Shown: one piece after another, positions 13,095 through 19,362 of the stretch
Layout: every line of letters starts with the position of its first letter
Position numbering within the stretch: the first letter of the stretch is position 1
From: a virus
Virus record (IMG/VR): IMGVR_UViG_3300035698_003244
Span: 1-57,451 of that record
Length of the DNA: 57,451 nucleotides
Strand: one strand, 5' to 3'
Position numbers and translations under genes: made by a program
The notes under the pieces: generated by a model
The model's database searches: none
What the model was told of the DNA's origin: nothing
Seen by the model: the letters and a program-made list of their open reading frames with translations, nothing else

Positions 13095-13484
13095 CTACTC
13101 AGGTACTTCAATAATCTTAACTTCAGCTTCCTTAGCGGCAGCGGCAAGTAACGCACCGTACGTCTTATATTTACCTGACCATCCCTGGTAATCACCACGA
13201 GGCTCATCATCACTAATGACTACAGTGTCGTCAACGACCTTTATGCCAGTTTTCATCATACTACCGAATACGTAATCACCATAGTACTCACCATTATCTT
13301 TGTTGCGATTTCCAGGGTAATCACCGTCAGTTCTAACGTTATTGAGTACCTCATCCGGCGTAACTGAACTACGCGCTTGAAATATTCCCATACCCGCCGG
13401 ATCGCCACATGCCGCATAAGCTAACCAAAAATACTGTTTTACTAACTCTGCTACGTTACCTTCTACTTTGTATGTCTTACTCAT
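13095..13484 (-). CDS. Unknown protein
   Basis: 129 aa from the ATG at 13484, behind AGGAAATATTACA; the upstream frame reads tRNA-Ala. Contains a conserved-looking GDYPGNRNKDNGEYYGDYVFG and an Ala-rich helix LLAAAAKEAEV. Not recognised. Confidence 0.75.
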   Translation of the reverse strand: MSKTYKVEGNVAELVKQYFWLAYAACGDPAGMGIFQARSSVTPDEVLNNVRTDGDYPGNRNKDNGEYYGDYVFGSMMKTGIKVVDDTVVISDDEPRGDYQGWSGKYKTYGALLAAAAKEAEVKIIEVPE

Positions 13485-13514
13485 TGTAATATTTCCTATT
13501 CGTTTGTTGTTAAA

Positions 13515-13590
13515 TGGTGGAGGTAGCCGGGATCGAACCGGCGACATCTTGCTTGCAAAGCAAGTGCTCTACCAATTGAGCTATACCCCC
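13515..13590 (-). tRNA. tRNA-Ala(TGC)
   Basis: Acceptor GGGGGTA/TACCTCC, D arm GCTC-AATTGGTA-GAGC, anticodon stem CTTGC/GCAAG around TTTGCAA (TGC), T arm GCCGG-TTCGATC-CCGGC, CCA encoded. Confidence 0.95.
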
Positions 13591-13774
13591 TAAAATCCGC
13601 GGAACAATCCACGGTAATATTAATAACATGCCTAAATAAATTTAGATCTAATGATTTAGAATTGGGTGGGCACCAAAGGCTTAAACGGTGTTATCCAAGT
13701 TACCCCCAGCTTCAAGGGCCCATTTCAGATGCGGTATGTTATAAAGGAGTCCTTAGCATCATCGTATCTCACTT
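13591..13774. other. Non-coding gap
   Basis: About 184 bases between two tRNA genes. It has imperfect GC-rich pairing (GGGCCC around 13719, GGGTGGGCACC around 13664), but no gene, convincing promoter or terminator is seen. Confidence 0.5.
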
Positions 13775-13878
13775 TGGTCGCTGGGGCGGGATTCGAACCC
13801 ACAACCCCCTCAGTAGACGTCATACTTATCGAGGAGGCATCACCCTTCCGATGACTCTGCCAATTGGTCTACTCGCTC
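13775..13878 (-). tRNA. Aberrant class II tRNA-like gene
   Basis: It has a 3-bp D stem GAC/GTC with AATTGGCA, a long variable arm (CCTC...GAGGGGG), T arm GTGGG-TTCGAAT-CCCGC and encoded CCA, as in Leu/Ser tRNAs. The acceptor halves GAGCGAG and CCCAGCG do not pair, and the anticodon hairpin CATCG/TGATG leaves a 6-base loop (GAAGGG). AGTAGAC in the D region can instead pair with GTCTACT in the variable arm. No amino acid assigned; probably decayed or recombined. Confidence 0.45.
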
Positions 13879-13884
13879 GGGTTG

Positions 13885-14379
13885 TTAATCATAGTGTCGT
13901 TCATTCTGTAGATCAGATATAATGTTATCACGTACAAGCTCATAAGCTACTTCCAATACATCATTCATTTCAGTCATATCTGCTTTAAAGTCTTCATAGG
14001 TCTCAAACCAACCTGAGTACGTATACCGCCCCTCAAATATAGCGTCAGTAGGTTGGAATCCTAACTTAGGTAACAACTTGTCGTCCTTACTAAAACTAGT
14101 CACGTATACCAGTATATGCCCAGTATCAGTGATATAGCCTTCTACAATTGAACTACACCCTGTAACGTTAGTTATTGCATTCCATATGTTATGCCTGGCC
14201 ACCCAACCGTACGTTTTAATAGCATAGTTACGCAGAATTTCATTACGCGTATTAATCACATCTAGAAAATCAACGGTAGACTTTATGCCGGCCTTTGTCA
14301 GGTTTATGGTACACTTACCCCATAGTGTGTTATTGAACACATCAGGTTTATCTGTAAATGAAGCTTTTCTTCTGTTCAT
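13885..14379 (-). CDS. Unknown protein
   Basis: 164 aa, soluble, mixed alpha/beta, no Cys cluster. Features include IWNAITNVTGCSSIVEGY and an acidic C-terminus. A small acetyltransferase-like fold was considered because of this segment but is not supported by motifs. It lies between two class II tRNA genes. Confidence 0.72.
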   Translation of the reverse strand: MNRRKASFTDKPDVFNNTLWGKCTINLTKAGIKSTVDFLDVINTRNEILRNYAIKTYGWVARHNIWNAITNVTGCSSIVEGYITDTGHILVYVTSFSKDDKLLPKLGFQPTDAIFEGRYTYSGWFETYEDFKADMTEMNDVLEVAYELVRDNIISDLQNERHYD

Positions 14380-14397
14380 AGTTTGTCCTCATTATAA

Positions 14398-14480
14398 TGG
14401 TGGGCCTCAAGGGACTCGAACCCCCAATCCCGAAGGCACGCGGGCTTAAACCGCGTGTGTATGCATTTCACCACCGGGCC
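14398..14480 (-). tRNA. tRNA-Leu(TAA)
   Basis: Class II. Acceptor GGCCCGG with GAGGCCC-type pairing, anticodon stem CGCGG/CCGCG around TTTAAGC (TAA), variable arm TGCCTTCGGGATT, T arm GGGGG-TTCGAGT-CCCTT, CCA encoded. Confidence 0.93.
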
Positions 14481-14485
14481 ATTAA

Positions 14486-14941
14486 TTACTTATTACGTCC
14501 ACAAAACGTCTTAGTCTGACTATTACAATTAGGACAAAGCATACGCAGATTAGTTAACCTATTATCATTATGTATACCGTTAATATGATCTAGCACCATA
14601 ACTATCGGTTCACCTCTCCACATACCGTCTTGTCCACATATGGCACACTCATTAGTTAATAATTCTAACTTTAGTAACCTTCTTTTAAGGCAGCTACGCG
14701 GGTACGTTGACTGTTCCACTAGTACGTCATCAAGTTTTGGTTGTTTAGACCACGAATGCGTTTTACCCTTCAAGTATCCTTGCCCAGTAAAGTGTTCAAT
14801 ACTTATATCAAACTGTTTTAATTGTCGCTTAAGATGTGCATGTAAACCACCAGACTGTCTTGCGCCTAATTTACGTATCACACCAGCCATTGATGTGCTA
14901 TCGGCTACCACTTCTGTTAATATCTCTTTTGTATATTTCAT
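14486..14941 (-). CDS. HNH endonuclease with N-terminal helix-turn-helix-like region
   Basis: 151 aa. Residues 1-60 resemble a DNA-binding module (EVVADSTSMAGVIRKLGARQ). The nuclease core has CAICGQDG, then LDHINGIHNDNRLTNLR and MLCPNCNSQT; the catalytic His lies in DHINGIHND, and CxxC pairs bind structural zinc. The family comprises free-standing phage HNH homing nucleases. It is flanked by tRNA-Leu genes. The promoter at 14952-14980 would start transcription about 4 bases before the ATG, and no ribosome site is visible, so the message may be leaderless. Confidence 0.9.
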   Translation of the reverse strand: MKYTKEILTEVVADSTSMAGVIRKLGARQSGGLHAHLKRQLKQFDISIEHFTGQGYLKGKTHSWSKQPKLDDVLVEQSTYPRSCLKRRLLKLELLTNECAICGQDGMWRGEPIVMVLDHINGIHNDNRLTNLRMLCPNCNSQTKTFCGRNK

Positions 14942-14951
14942 AATGTATTAA

Positions 14952-14980
14952 ACTATAACCTATACAGCTGTGAGTGTCAA
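14952..14980 (-). promoter_or_regulatory. Consensus promoter TTGACA-17-TATAGT
   Basis: Perfect -35 (14975-14980), 17-base spacer and near-perfect -10 (14952-14957). Predicted start about 14945, nearly at the ATG (14941) of the HNH gene. It lies in an otherwise empty gap. Confidence 0.65.
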
Positions 14981-15023
14981 ACACAAGTTTGCTACTTATT
15001 GGTAAGTCTTACACGTTTAAAAA

Positions 15024-15100
15024 TGGTGGGCCTGAAGGGATTCGAACCCCTAACATTTTGCTCCTAAGGCAAACGCGACTGCCGATTGCGCCACAGGCCC
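15024..15100 (-). tRNA. tRNA-Leu(TAG), class I shape
   Basis: Acceptor GGGCCTG/CAGGCCC, D region GCGC-AATCGGCA-GTCGC, anticodon stem TTTGC/GCAAA around CTTAGGA (TAG), variable loop of only about five bases (ATGTT), T arm AGGGG-TTCGAAT-CCCTT, A73 and CCA. The anticodon and G37 say Leu(CTA), but bacterial Leu tRNAs normally have a long variable arm. Confidence 0.8.
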
Positions 15101-15116
15101 ATAAAATCATTTACGT

Positions 15117-15416
15117 TTAATACACTCCACTAACAGTAGCATAGTAATCATCCATCCAATCTTCCCAGTCTTCATTCTCATACTTACTCCGTGTTAGATA
15201 TACTGGTTCATCGTTGCTATCAAAGTATATTGCTTTCTGTGTTTCAACAGACAGCCCTCCCATGGTCTCAGTATCAGCACGTAGGTCGTCAAAAACTTCT
15301 ACCGGTCTATCACCTACTTTACCACTCCATTGCCACTCCCAACCGGAAGGGCGTAACGATCTTGATTCAAGCTTATCCAGTATAGTCTTTGTTGCATCAA
15401 ATTTGTTATTCGGCAT
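15117..15416 (-). CDS. Unknown acidic protein
   Basis: 99 aa, Trp-rich and acidic at the C-terminus (YENEDWEDWMDDYYATV). Not recognised. Its start lies inside the last codons of the preceding gene (11-base overlap). Confidence 0.72.
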   Translation of the reverse strand: MPNNKFDATKTILDKLESRSLRPSGWEWQWSGKVGDRPVEVFDDLRADTETMGGLSVETQKAIYFDSNDEPVYLTRSKYENEDWEDWMDDYYATVSGVY

Positions 15417-15594
15417 TGTTACCGCCTATACGTCGCATCAAACGTGATACGTCATCTCTACGTTTTTTAATAAAACACTCAGCGTGCGTGGTAAACAACC
15501 TAGTATAATCTCTAGGACTACCACCGTACTTACGAGCACGCTCAGCAGCACTTGGTGCAAGTACTATTGGATCTCCACATATTGTGCAGTTCAT
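15406..15594 (-). CDS. Small zinc-finger-like protein
   Basis: 62 aa from the ATG at 15594, behind TTAAGGAGAAAT; the longer frame reads through two tRNAs. N-terminus MNCTICGDPIVL has a CxxC pair, with HAECF later providing His/Cys, and a basic C-terminus (RLMRRIGGNN). It may bind one zinc. Function unknown. Confidence 0.75.
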   Translation of the reverse strand: MNCTICGDPIVLAPSAAERARKYGGSPRDYTRLFTTHAECFIKKRRDDVSRLMRRIGGNNAE

Positions 15595-15611
15595 ATTTCT
15601 CCTTAATAAAA

Positions 15612-15705
15612 TGGCAGAGGGAGGGAGGATCGAACTCCCACACCCGTATAAGGGGCGTACTGTTTTCAAGACAGGTGCCGTCGCCAGCCATCGGCTGGTC
15701 CCTCT
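15612..15705 (-). tRNA. tRNA-Ser(TGA)
   Basis: Class II. Acceptor AGAGGGA/TCCCTCT, anticodon stem CTGT/ACAG around CTTGAAA (TGA), variable arm CGCCCCTTATACGGGTG, T arm GGGAG-TTCGATC-CTCCC, CCA encoded. The D region can form an alternative perfect hairpin CCAGCC/GGCTGG. Confidence 0.9.
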
Positions 15706-15710
15706 TAAAA

Positions 15711-15804
15711 TGGAGGAAGGAGTGGGATTCGGACCCACGGGAACGTATTGCAGAACCACTGATTTAGCAAACCAGCACCATAGGCCATACTCGGTCACCC
15801 TTCC
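15711..15804 (-). tRNA. tRNA-Ser(GCT)
   Basis: Class II. Acceptor GGAAGGG with TCCTTCC, anticodon stem CTGGT/ATCAG around TTGCTAA (GCT), long variable arm, T arm GTGGG-TCCGAAT-CCCAC, CCA encoded. Confidence 0.92.
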
Positions 15805-15817
15805 TAAAATTATTCTA

Positions 15818-16381
15818 TCAATCGTCATACATGTTGGATAGACGCATGCATGCAGGTAAGTCACGTCCACCCTGGTGTGCATCACGATCCAAAACAAATT
15901 TGGATGTCTCAACAGCTCGGTAACCAATAAACCTATAGTCAGTCCAGCCGTCCATGCCGCGATCCTCATAAACCTCTACGAGCACTATGCTATCATAATT
16001 TGATGTACCGTGAAAGTCTGGTAGCTTACGTAAGAAGTCATAATTTACAATCTCACCGTCTACCATATATACACCAGTACGAAATACACGTGCCTGCCTT
16101 GGTGCGTATAACCCAGGTTTAGTAACCAAATGGTGCTCAGGTATACTAATAGCGTAATCGTCCGTCGTAGCGATACGCCCTATGTCTACATCATCAATCA
16201 GCATGAGCTTACCTAACTCAAATCCACTAGTGTTGTTCGCCTCAAGTTGCGTTTTAACATGCATGAGCGCCTCCGTCACTATCCTTGACGCTGCATTGAG
16301 AGCGTCCCTCATAACGTCATCATCGGACCCGGAGTTATCAGTGATATCCATAATCTCTATTAATGATTCTTTTGTAGTCAT
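15818..16381 (-). CDS. Unknown protein
   Basis: 187 aa. Helical N-terminal third, then strands (DDYAISIPEHHLVTKPGLYA, VFRTGVYMVDGEIVNYDFL) and an acidic C-terminus. Not recognised. Start 16381 has GAAAGAGGTGTAGC upstream. Lies between tRNA-Tyr and tRNA-Ser. Confidence 0.74.
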   Translation of the reverse strand: MTTKESLIEIMDITDNSGSDDDVMRDALNAASRIVTEALMHVKTQLEANNTSGFELGKLMLIDDVDIGRIATTDDYAISIPEHHLVTKPGLYAPRQARVFRTGVYMVDGEIVNYDFLRKLPDFHGTSNYDSIVLVEVYEDRGMDGWTDYRFIGYRAVETSKFVLDRDAHQGGRDLPACMRLSNMYDD

Positions 16382-16405
16382 GCTACACCTCTTTCGTTGT
16401 TAAAA

Positions 16406-16489
16406 TGGTGGCGAGTGATGGAGTCGAACCACCCGAGCCGAAACAAGAGATTTACAGTCTCCCCCGCTACCCCTACGGAATAACTCGCC
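16406..16489 (-). tRNA. tRNA-Tyr(GTA)
   Basis: Class II. Acceptor GGCGAGT/ACTCGCC, anticodon stem GAGA/TCTC around CTGTAAA (GTA), variable arm about TTGTTTCGGCTCG, T arm GGTGG-TTCGACT-CCATC, CCA encoded. A TTGACA immediately after the upstream terminator has no -10 at a useful distance. Confidence 0.93.
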
Positions 16490-16516
16490 ATTAAAACTAT
16501 TCAAATGTCAAAGAAC

Positions 16517-16550
16517 AAAAAACCCGCTACAACTAAAAGCTGAGCGGGTT
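16517..16550 (-). terminator. Rho-independent terminator
   Basis: Minus-strand AACCCGCT/AGCGGGTT stem with a 14-base loop, running into TTTTTT. It ends the putative small RNA unit at 16517-16632. Confidence 0.85.
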
Positions 16551-16632
16551 AAAATCGTATACAATACAGTTCACCCAACCATCAGCCTGTGCCGAGGGAC
16601 GCGTATAGTGAACTATATAATGTGTTTTTCAT
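16517..16632 (-). ncRNA. Candidate small regulatory RNA
   Basis: About 116 bases bounded by a promoter (16639-16667, start near 16632) and a terminator, isolated from upstream transcription by another terminator. AGTTCAC (16609-16615) pairs with GTGAACT (16569-16575), enclosing about 33 bases, followed by the terminator hairpin. A 16-codon frame (MKNTLYSSLYASLGTG) begins exactly at the predicted start and would be leaderless. The RNA reading is preferred, but a leader peptide is possible. Confidence 0.5.
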
Positions 16633-16638
16633 GCGGGT

Positions 16639-16667
16639 ATCGTATTACAACTGTGCAAACGTTGCAA
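16639..16667 (-). promoter_or_regulatory. Promoter TTGCAA-17-TACGAT
   Basis: -35 TTGCAA (16662-16667) and -10 TACGAT (16639-16644) are spaced by 17 bases; TACGAT is also the -10 of the tRNA-Lys promoter at 1808. It lies between two terminators and would produce a short transcript. Confidence 0.55.
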
Positions 16668-16699
16668 CCCCTAAATTAAAAAATTATTTATTGCTTGTT

Positions 16700-16740
16700 A
16701 AAAAGCCCACGCCCCCGATAAACAAGGAGGGGCGTGGGCT
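16700..16740 (-). terminator. Strong Rho-independent terminator
   Basis: AGCCCACGCCCC pairs with GGGGCGTGGGCT (12 bp, GC-rich) and is followed by TTTTT on the minus strand. It closes the unit ending at 16799. Two further hairpins (GCACTG/CAGTGC, CCAGTT/AACTGG) lie between the stop codon and this terminator. Confidence 0.92.
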
Positions 16741-16798
16741 AGGGGGCACTGAATTAACAGTGCGCTTCCACCATCCAGTTTACTAACTGGCAAAATTA

Positions 16799-17173
16799 TT
16801 AAGGTAGTACGTAGGAGCACTCAGACATAGGTGCTTCAATACATCTGTTATCAGGGTGCTCTGGTGATATGTACTCTGTGCCATCTAAAGCAAGTATACC
16901 ATTACCATGGTCTATATCATATATTGTACGTACAACATCCTGGTATTTTACCTTTTGACCTAACGTCCATTGAGTAGCCCCGCGCAGTAATGCGTCTACC
17001 GTTGTGTTGCGTGACTCTCTAAACGATTCAGCGATCATTGAATCAGCCAACAGGTATGCATCGGTCGCCATATCTTCAGGCTTATCTAGATCATACCCAT
17101 TTTTACGTATGTTAATACATAACTGCTCAACTATACTAATAGCCAGATCATCTCTATTTTTTATATCAATCAT
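16799..17173 (-). CDS. Unknown protein, paralogue of next-upstream gene
   Basis: 124 aa from the ATG at 17173, which overlaps the end of the upstream gene by 8 bases. Residues 1-50 (MIDIKNRDDLAISIVEQLC, ATDAYLLADSMIAES) match the whole of the upstream 60-aa protein. The C-terminal 75 residues are unique (GATQWTLGQKVKYQDVV, LALDGTEYISPEH) and look like a small beta barrel. Tandem duplication followed by extension is the simplest history. Confidence 0.78.
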   Translation of the reverse strand: MIDIKNRDDLAISIVEQLCINIRKNGYDLDKPEDMATDAYLLADSMIAESFRESRNTTVDALLRGATQWTLGQKVKYQDVVRTIYDIDHGNGILALDGTEYISPEHPDNRCIEAPMSECSYVLP

Positions 17174-17348
17174 GCCAATCTTCCTTAGTAGATGAGTCTG
17201 ATTCCTCAATAAGCGCGTCAGCCAACTTAAACGCCGCGGCTGCCAACTCCTTTGGTTCACTTATATTAACGCCATTACGTCCAGCGTTAACTAGCAGAGC
17301 CATAGACATGCTAACAGCTAACTCATCTCTTGCTTCTGGATCAATCAT
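17166..17348 (-). CDS. Small helical protein, paralogue of its neighbour
   Basis: 60 aa: MIDPEARDELAVSMSMALLV, then PKELAAAAFKLADALIEES. It aligns with the N-terminus of the following gene (MID---RD-LA-S, A---LAD--I-ES). Start 17348 follows AGGAGATATT. Unknown function. Confidence 0.78.
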   Translation of the reverse strand: MIDPEARDELAVSMSMALLVNAGRNGVNISEPKELAAAAFKLADALIEESDSSTKEDWHD

Positions 17349-17356
17349 AATATCTC

Positions 17357-17584
17357 CTAGTCCGGGGCATCAGCCCACTCTTTGATTTCGGCCGCAACGC
17401 TTGCGGACATTTCGGGTTGTTTGTCACCATCGTACTCACCACAGATGGCTCCTACGATTAAATTTTGTGCCTCTTTAGACATGAGGCTGAATGGCGTTAC
17501 ACCACTATCATTGTCAGGCGCTAAGTCAGCAGACGCTGTTAAAGCCATTACCGCCATAGTTCCCCATAATGTAATATCTGGCAT
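17357..17584 (-). CDS. Small unknown protein
   Basis: 75 aa, acidic, Ala-rich (VMALTASADLAPDND, SVAAEIKEWADAPD). Start 17584 follows AGAAAGGTACAAC. Not recognised. Confidence 0.72.
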   Translation of the reverse strand: MPDITLWGTMAVMALTASADLAPDNDSGVTPFSLMSKEAQNLIVGAICGEYDGDKQPEMSASVAAEIKEWADAPD

Positions 17585-17595
17585 GTTGTACCTTT

Positions 17596-17802
17596 CTAGA
17601 CACTATTTGCATCTTTTGCATCAACCATACAATGAGCTGTGACAAGCGGGTCAAAGTCATCGTACAGCTGCGCAAGGTCAGATATTATAGCCACTGCTGC
17701 ACCATCTGCCTCTCTATCCCTTATCTCTTCAATAGCCTCATCATTCAGATATGGGAACTCTTTATAGAACCATCCTGGCTCAGCTTCATATACTACATAC
17801 AT
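17596..17802 (-). CDS. Small acidic unknown protein
   Basis: 68 aa, acidic and aromatic (YEAEPGWFYKEFPYLNDEA). Start 17802 follows AAGGATACATT. Lies between tRNA-Cys and a run of small genes that ends in a strong terminator. Confidence 0.72.
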   Translation of the reverse strand: MYVVYEAEPGWFYKEFPYLNDEAIEEIRDREADGAAVAIISDLAQLYDDFDPLVTAHCMVDAKDANSV

Positions 17803-17819
17803 AATGTATCCTTATAGGT

Positions 17820-17893
17820 TGGACGGGGTAGAGGGAATCGAACCCACTTAACAAGATTTGCAATCATGCGCATAGCCACTCTGCCATGCCCCG
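17820..17893 (-). tRNA. tRNA-Cys(GCA)
   Basis: Acceptor CGGGGCA/TACCCCG, D arm with GAGTGGCTA, anticodon loop TTGCAAA (GCA) on CATGA/TCTTG (one mismatch), T arm GTGGG-TTCGATT-CCCTC, CCA encoded. Confidence 0.9.
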
Positions 17894-17895
17894 TA

Positions 17896-18432
17896 TTAAA
17901 GATTGTTTACGATAGCTTTAGCCATCTCTATTACTTCAGCGTCTGTTCCGTCATTCTTAGCATAATTAACAATACAAGCAACATATCTTACATTACCTTT
18001 GATGTAGCCCTTTGAACTATCTATTCGATCAAGACTAGCGTGCTTATGTGATGGACCAGAACGCCATCCGGCTGTGGAGTTAGGTAACTGTAGCTTCCAA
18101 CCAGTTAACGGGCATATACCAGACTGGTCTTCCCACAATTTCTTAAGCCACTCAGCCGTAATATCATGATAGTCGCCACGCCATTTACGATATCTGCACC
18201 TAGCTATAAACCACTTAAATGGTGTTAATACAGTTCTCCTATTATCAGGACATAATCTATCAGCGTCCTCTGGTTTACTATACTTACCACCAGTATTTCT
18301 AACTATAACCGAACAGGAATGACCACAAAAATTTCTACGCCCTAACTTAATTGATCGTTTATACTCCTTTAATGGCCTATTAAAAGTATTATTACACCCA
18401 GGATTGTCGCATGTCAATTTAACTGTCTTCAT
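17896..18432 (-). CDS. HNH-type endonuclease
   Basis: 178 aa from the ATG at 18432, behind GGAGGTGGATT. The N-terminal 45 residues hold a zinc motif (CDNPGCNNTF, NFCGHSCS) common in phage HNH proteins. The core has GICPLTGWKLQL, then SLDRIDSSKGYIKGNVRYV and a C-terminal Asn/Lys-rich helix, matching the HNH/EndoVII-like nuclease type in which LDRID-S-GY--GN--- is the metal site. It sits between tRNA-Cys and the tmRNA. An inverted repeat CCACCTCC/GGAGGTGG brackets its leader. Confidence 0.88.
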   Translation of the reverse strand: MKTVKLTCDNPGCNNTFNRPLKEYKRSIKLGRRNFCGHSCSVIVRNTGGKYSKPEDADRLCPDNRRTVLTPFKWFIARCRYRKWRGDYHDITAEWLKKLWEDQSGICPLTGWKLQLPNSTAGWRSGPSHKHASLDRIDSSKGYIKGNVRYVACIVNYAKNDGTDAEVIEMAKAIVNNL

Positions 18433-18498
18433 AATCCACCTCCAACAACAGCTTAACAAACTGCAGTGGAGGTGGCAAGAGTTAATTTACATTTAAAT

Positions 18499-18946
18499 TG
18501 GTGGAGGTGGGCGGGAACGATCCGCCGTCTTTAAAATTATTAAACTATGCTTGTACGTGTGTATCCACATTATTGGTCGGTAGAGTGGCCACCGTTTAAA
18601 CGTCTTTCCGCCAGCGTCAGGGCTGCATTCGCAATCTTCCACCGGAGTGCCCATCCAGTTCCACGTCTACTCCGTGGTGTCCTTCCCTGTTTGTTTAACC
18701 TCAAGCATGGTTAGGGACCCAATACTTTTTTGGTGCCTGCTCGTTAGAGCGAACTTACGCAGCACAAAGTGCTGGTGTGGCTAACTCATTAGAGCCAGCC
18801 AGCATCGCAGCAAATTTACTACCCAGTTCACGGGCGTGTGTTGTCAGTGTTTTAGCACTTATGTTTTCCGGTTTTTTAAAGAGGCCAACCAGACCCTCTA
18901 CACGTATCATAATCCCTTAATTTCAAATCGAAACCAAGTCACCCCC
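18499..18946 (-). ncRNA. ssrA: tmRNA (transfer-messenger RNA)
   Basis: 448 bases. The 5' end GGGGGTGACTTGGTTTCGAT matches the tmRNA start consensus. G1-G7 (18946-18940) pair with CACCTCC near the 3' end, followed by A73 and encoded CCA (18499-18501), and the T arm is GGCGG-ATCGTTC-CCGCC. ACGTGT and ACACGT help form helix P2. The first pseudoknot, GAGGGTCTGGTTGGCCTC, then AAAAAACCGG, closely resembles the enterobacterial one. The tag frame begins with GCT at 18854-18856 just after CATAAGT and runs 33 codons to TAA at 18755-18757, starting AKTLTTHARE and ending NELATPALCAA. A hairpin GCTC/GAGC follows the stop. tmRNA rescues stalled ribosomes and tags nascent proteins for proteolysis; a phage copy may favour recycling or degrade host proteins. 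No SmpB gene is seen. Confidence 0.92.
18755..18856 (-). other. tmRNA tag reading frame (33 codons)
   Basis: Open frame inside the tmRNA, from the resume codon GCT to TAA. Most tags encode about 8-15 residues. The C-terminal ALCAA keeps the hydrophobic-Ala-Ala end recognised by ClpXP-type proteases. The resume codon is placed by comparison with the spacing from pseudoknot 1; a later GCT (18809-18811) would give an 18-codon tag. Confidence 0.7.
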
Positions 18947-19082
18947 AAAGTGTGTGCCGACCGAAGCCGGAAAAGGGTGGGATGCCATAAGAACATTACC
19001 ATATTATGGCACCCCGATTTTATTTTTATGAAAAATAAGTACACTGTTAGTGTGTCTGCGTTAACCGTTTCAGTTTTAATTA
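18947..19082. other. Non-coding spacer rich in hairpins
   Basis: Between the tmRNA and the permuted tRNA. On the minus strand it holds ACACT/AGTGT, TTATTTTT/AAAAATAA and a long stem GGGGTGCCATAA/TTATGGCATCCC with a 13-base loop. These could terminate upstream transcripts or guide processing. No gene or clear promoter is seen. Confidence 0.55.
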
Positions 19083-19178
19083 GCCGGTGTTTTACCATTG
19101 AACTAATTGGCCAAATATGAACATCCGCACGCGGGTGCTCATGGTGACCAATACGGGAGTCGAACCCGTGCTTCCAGC
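19083..19178 (-). tRNA. Circularly permuted tRNA (3' half before 5' half)
   Basis: Read on the minus strand, a tRNA 3' half comes first (19178-19142): GCTGG, AAGC, T arm ACGGG-TTCGACT-CCCGT, ATTGGTC, A, CCA. After a 29-base linker (19141-19113) a 5' half follows (19112-19083): GGCCAAT, TA, D arm GTTC-AATGGTA-AAAC, A, CCGGC. GGCCAAT pairs with ATTGGTC over seven bases and CCGGC pairs with GCTGG over five, so together they complete a normal cloverleaf that lacks only the anticodon loop. Neither half has a partner in the normal order. The amino acid is unknown. It could be processed from a circular precursor or be the remnant of two adjacent copies. Confidence 0.65.
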
Positions 19179-19362
19179 GTTAGTTTTTGAACGTCTAACC
19201 AGTATCACTTGTAAAGTGCCTCTGAATAAAATTGACTGAGCAATAGTTTCAGTTTCATGCACGAACAACTATCTCTTACCTCGCAAGGTTTTTATAGAAT
19301 CCGTGACTCGTAATTCTGAGCTTAAGTCTAAGCTTTCTCAGAAATTGTTGTGGAGTATATAC
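19179..19362. other. Non-coding leader of the permuted tRNA
   Basis: 184 bases after the stop of the 251-aa gene. It contains hairpin GTTAG/CTAAC next to the tRNA 3' half, and GTTTCAGTTT (19246-19255), repeated at 19067-19076 on the other side of the permuted tRNA. No coding frame and no group I intron core motifs are seen. Confidence 0.55.

Noticed and set aside
15406-15969. 187-aa minus-strand frame across two tRNA-Ser genes
   Set aside because: Its upstream two thirds are translated tRNA sequence; the ATG at 15594 with AGGAG defines the real gene.
19083-19178. Two-piece (permuted) tmRNA instead of a tRNA
   Set aside because: The 5' half has a canonical tRNA D stem and loop with GG, whereas tmRNA lacks a normal D stem; a complete one-piece tmRNA lies next door.
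19083-19362. Group I permuted intron-exon arrangement around the permuted tRNA
   Set aside because: I looked for the conserved P7/G-binding segments (such as GACTCGACGG-type and AGAGTCC-type motifs) on both sides and saw none.
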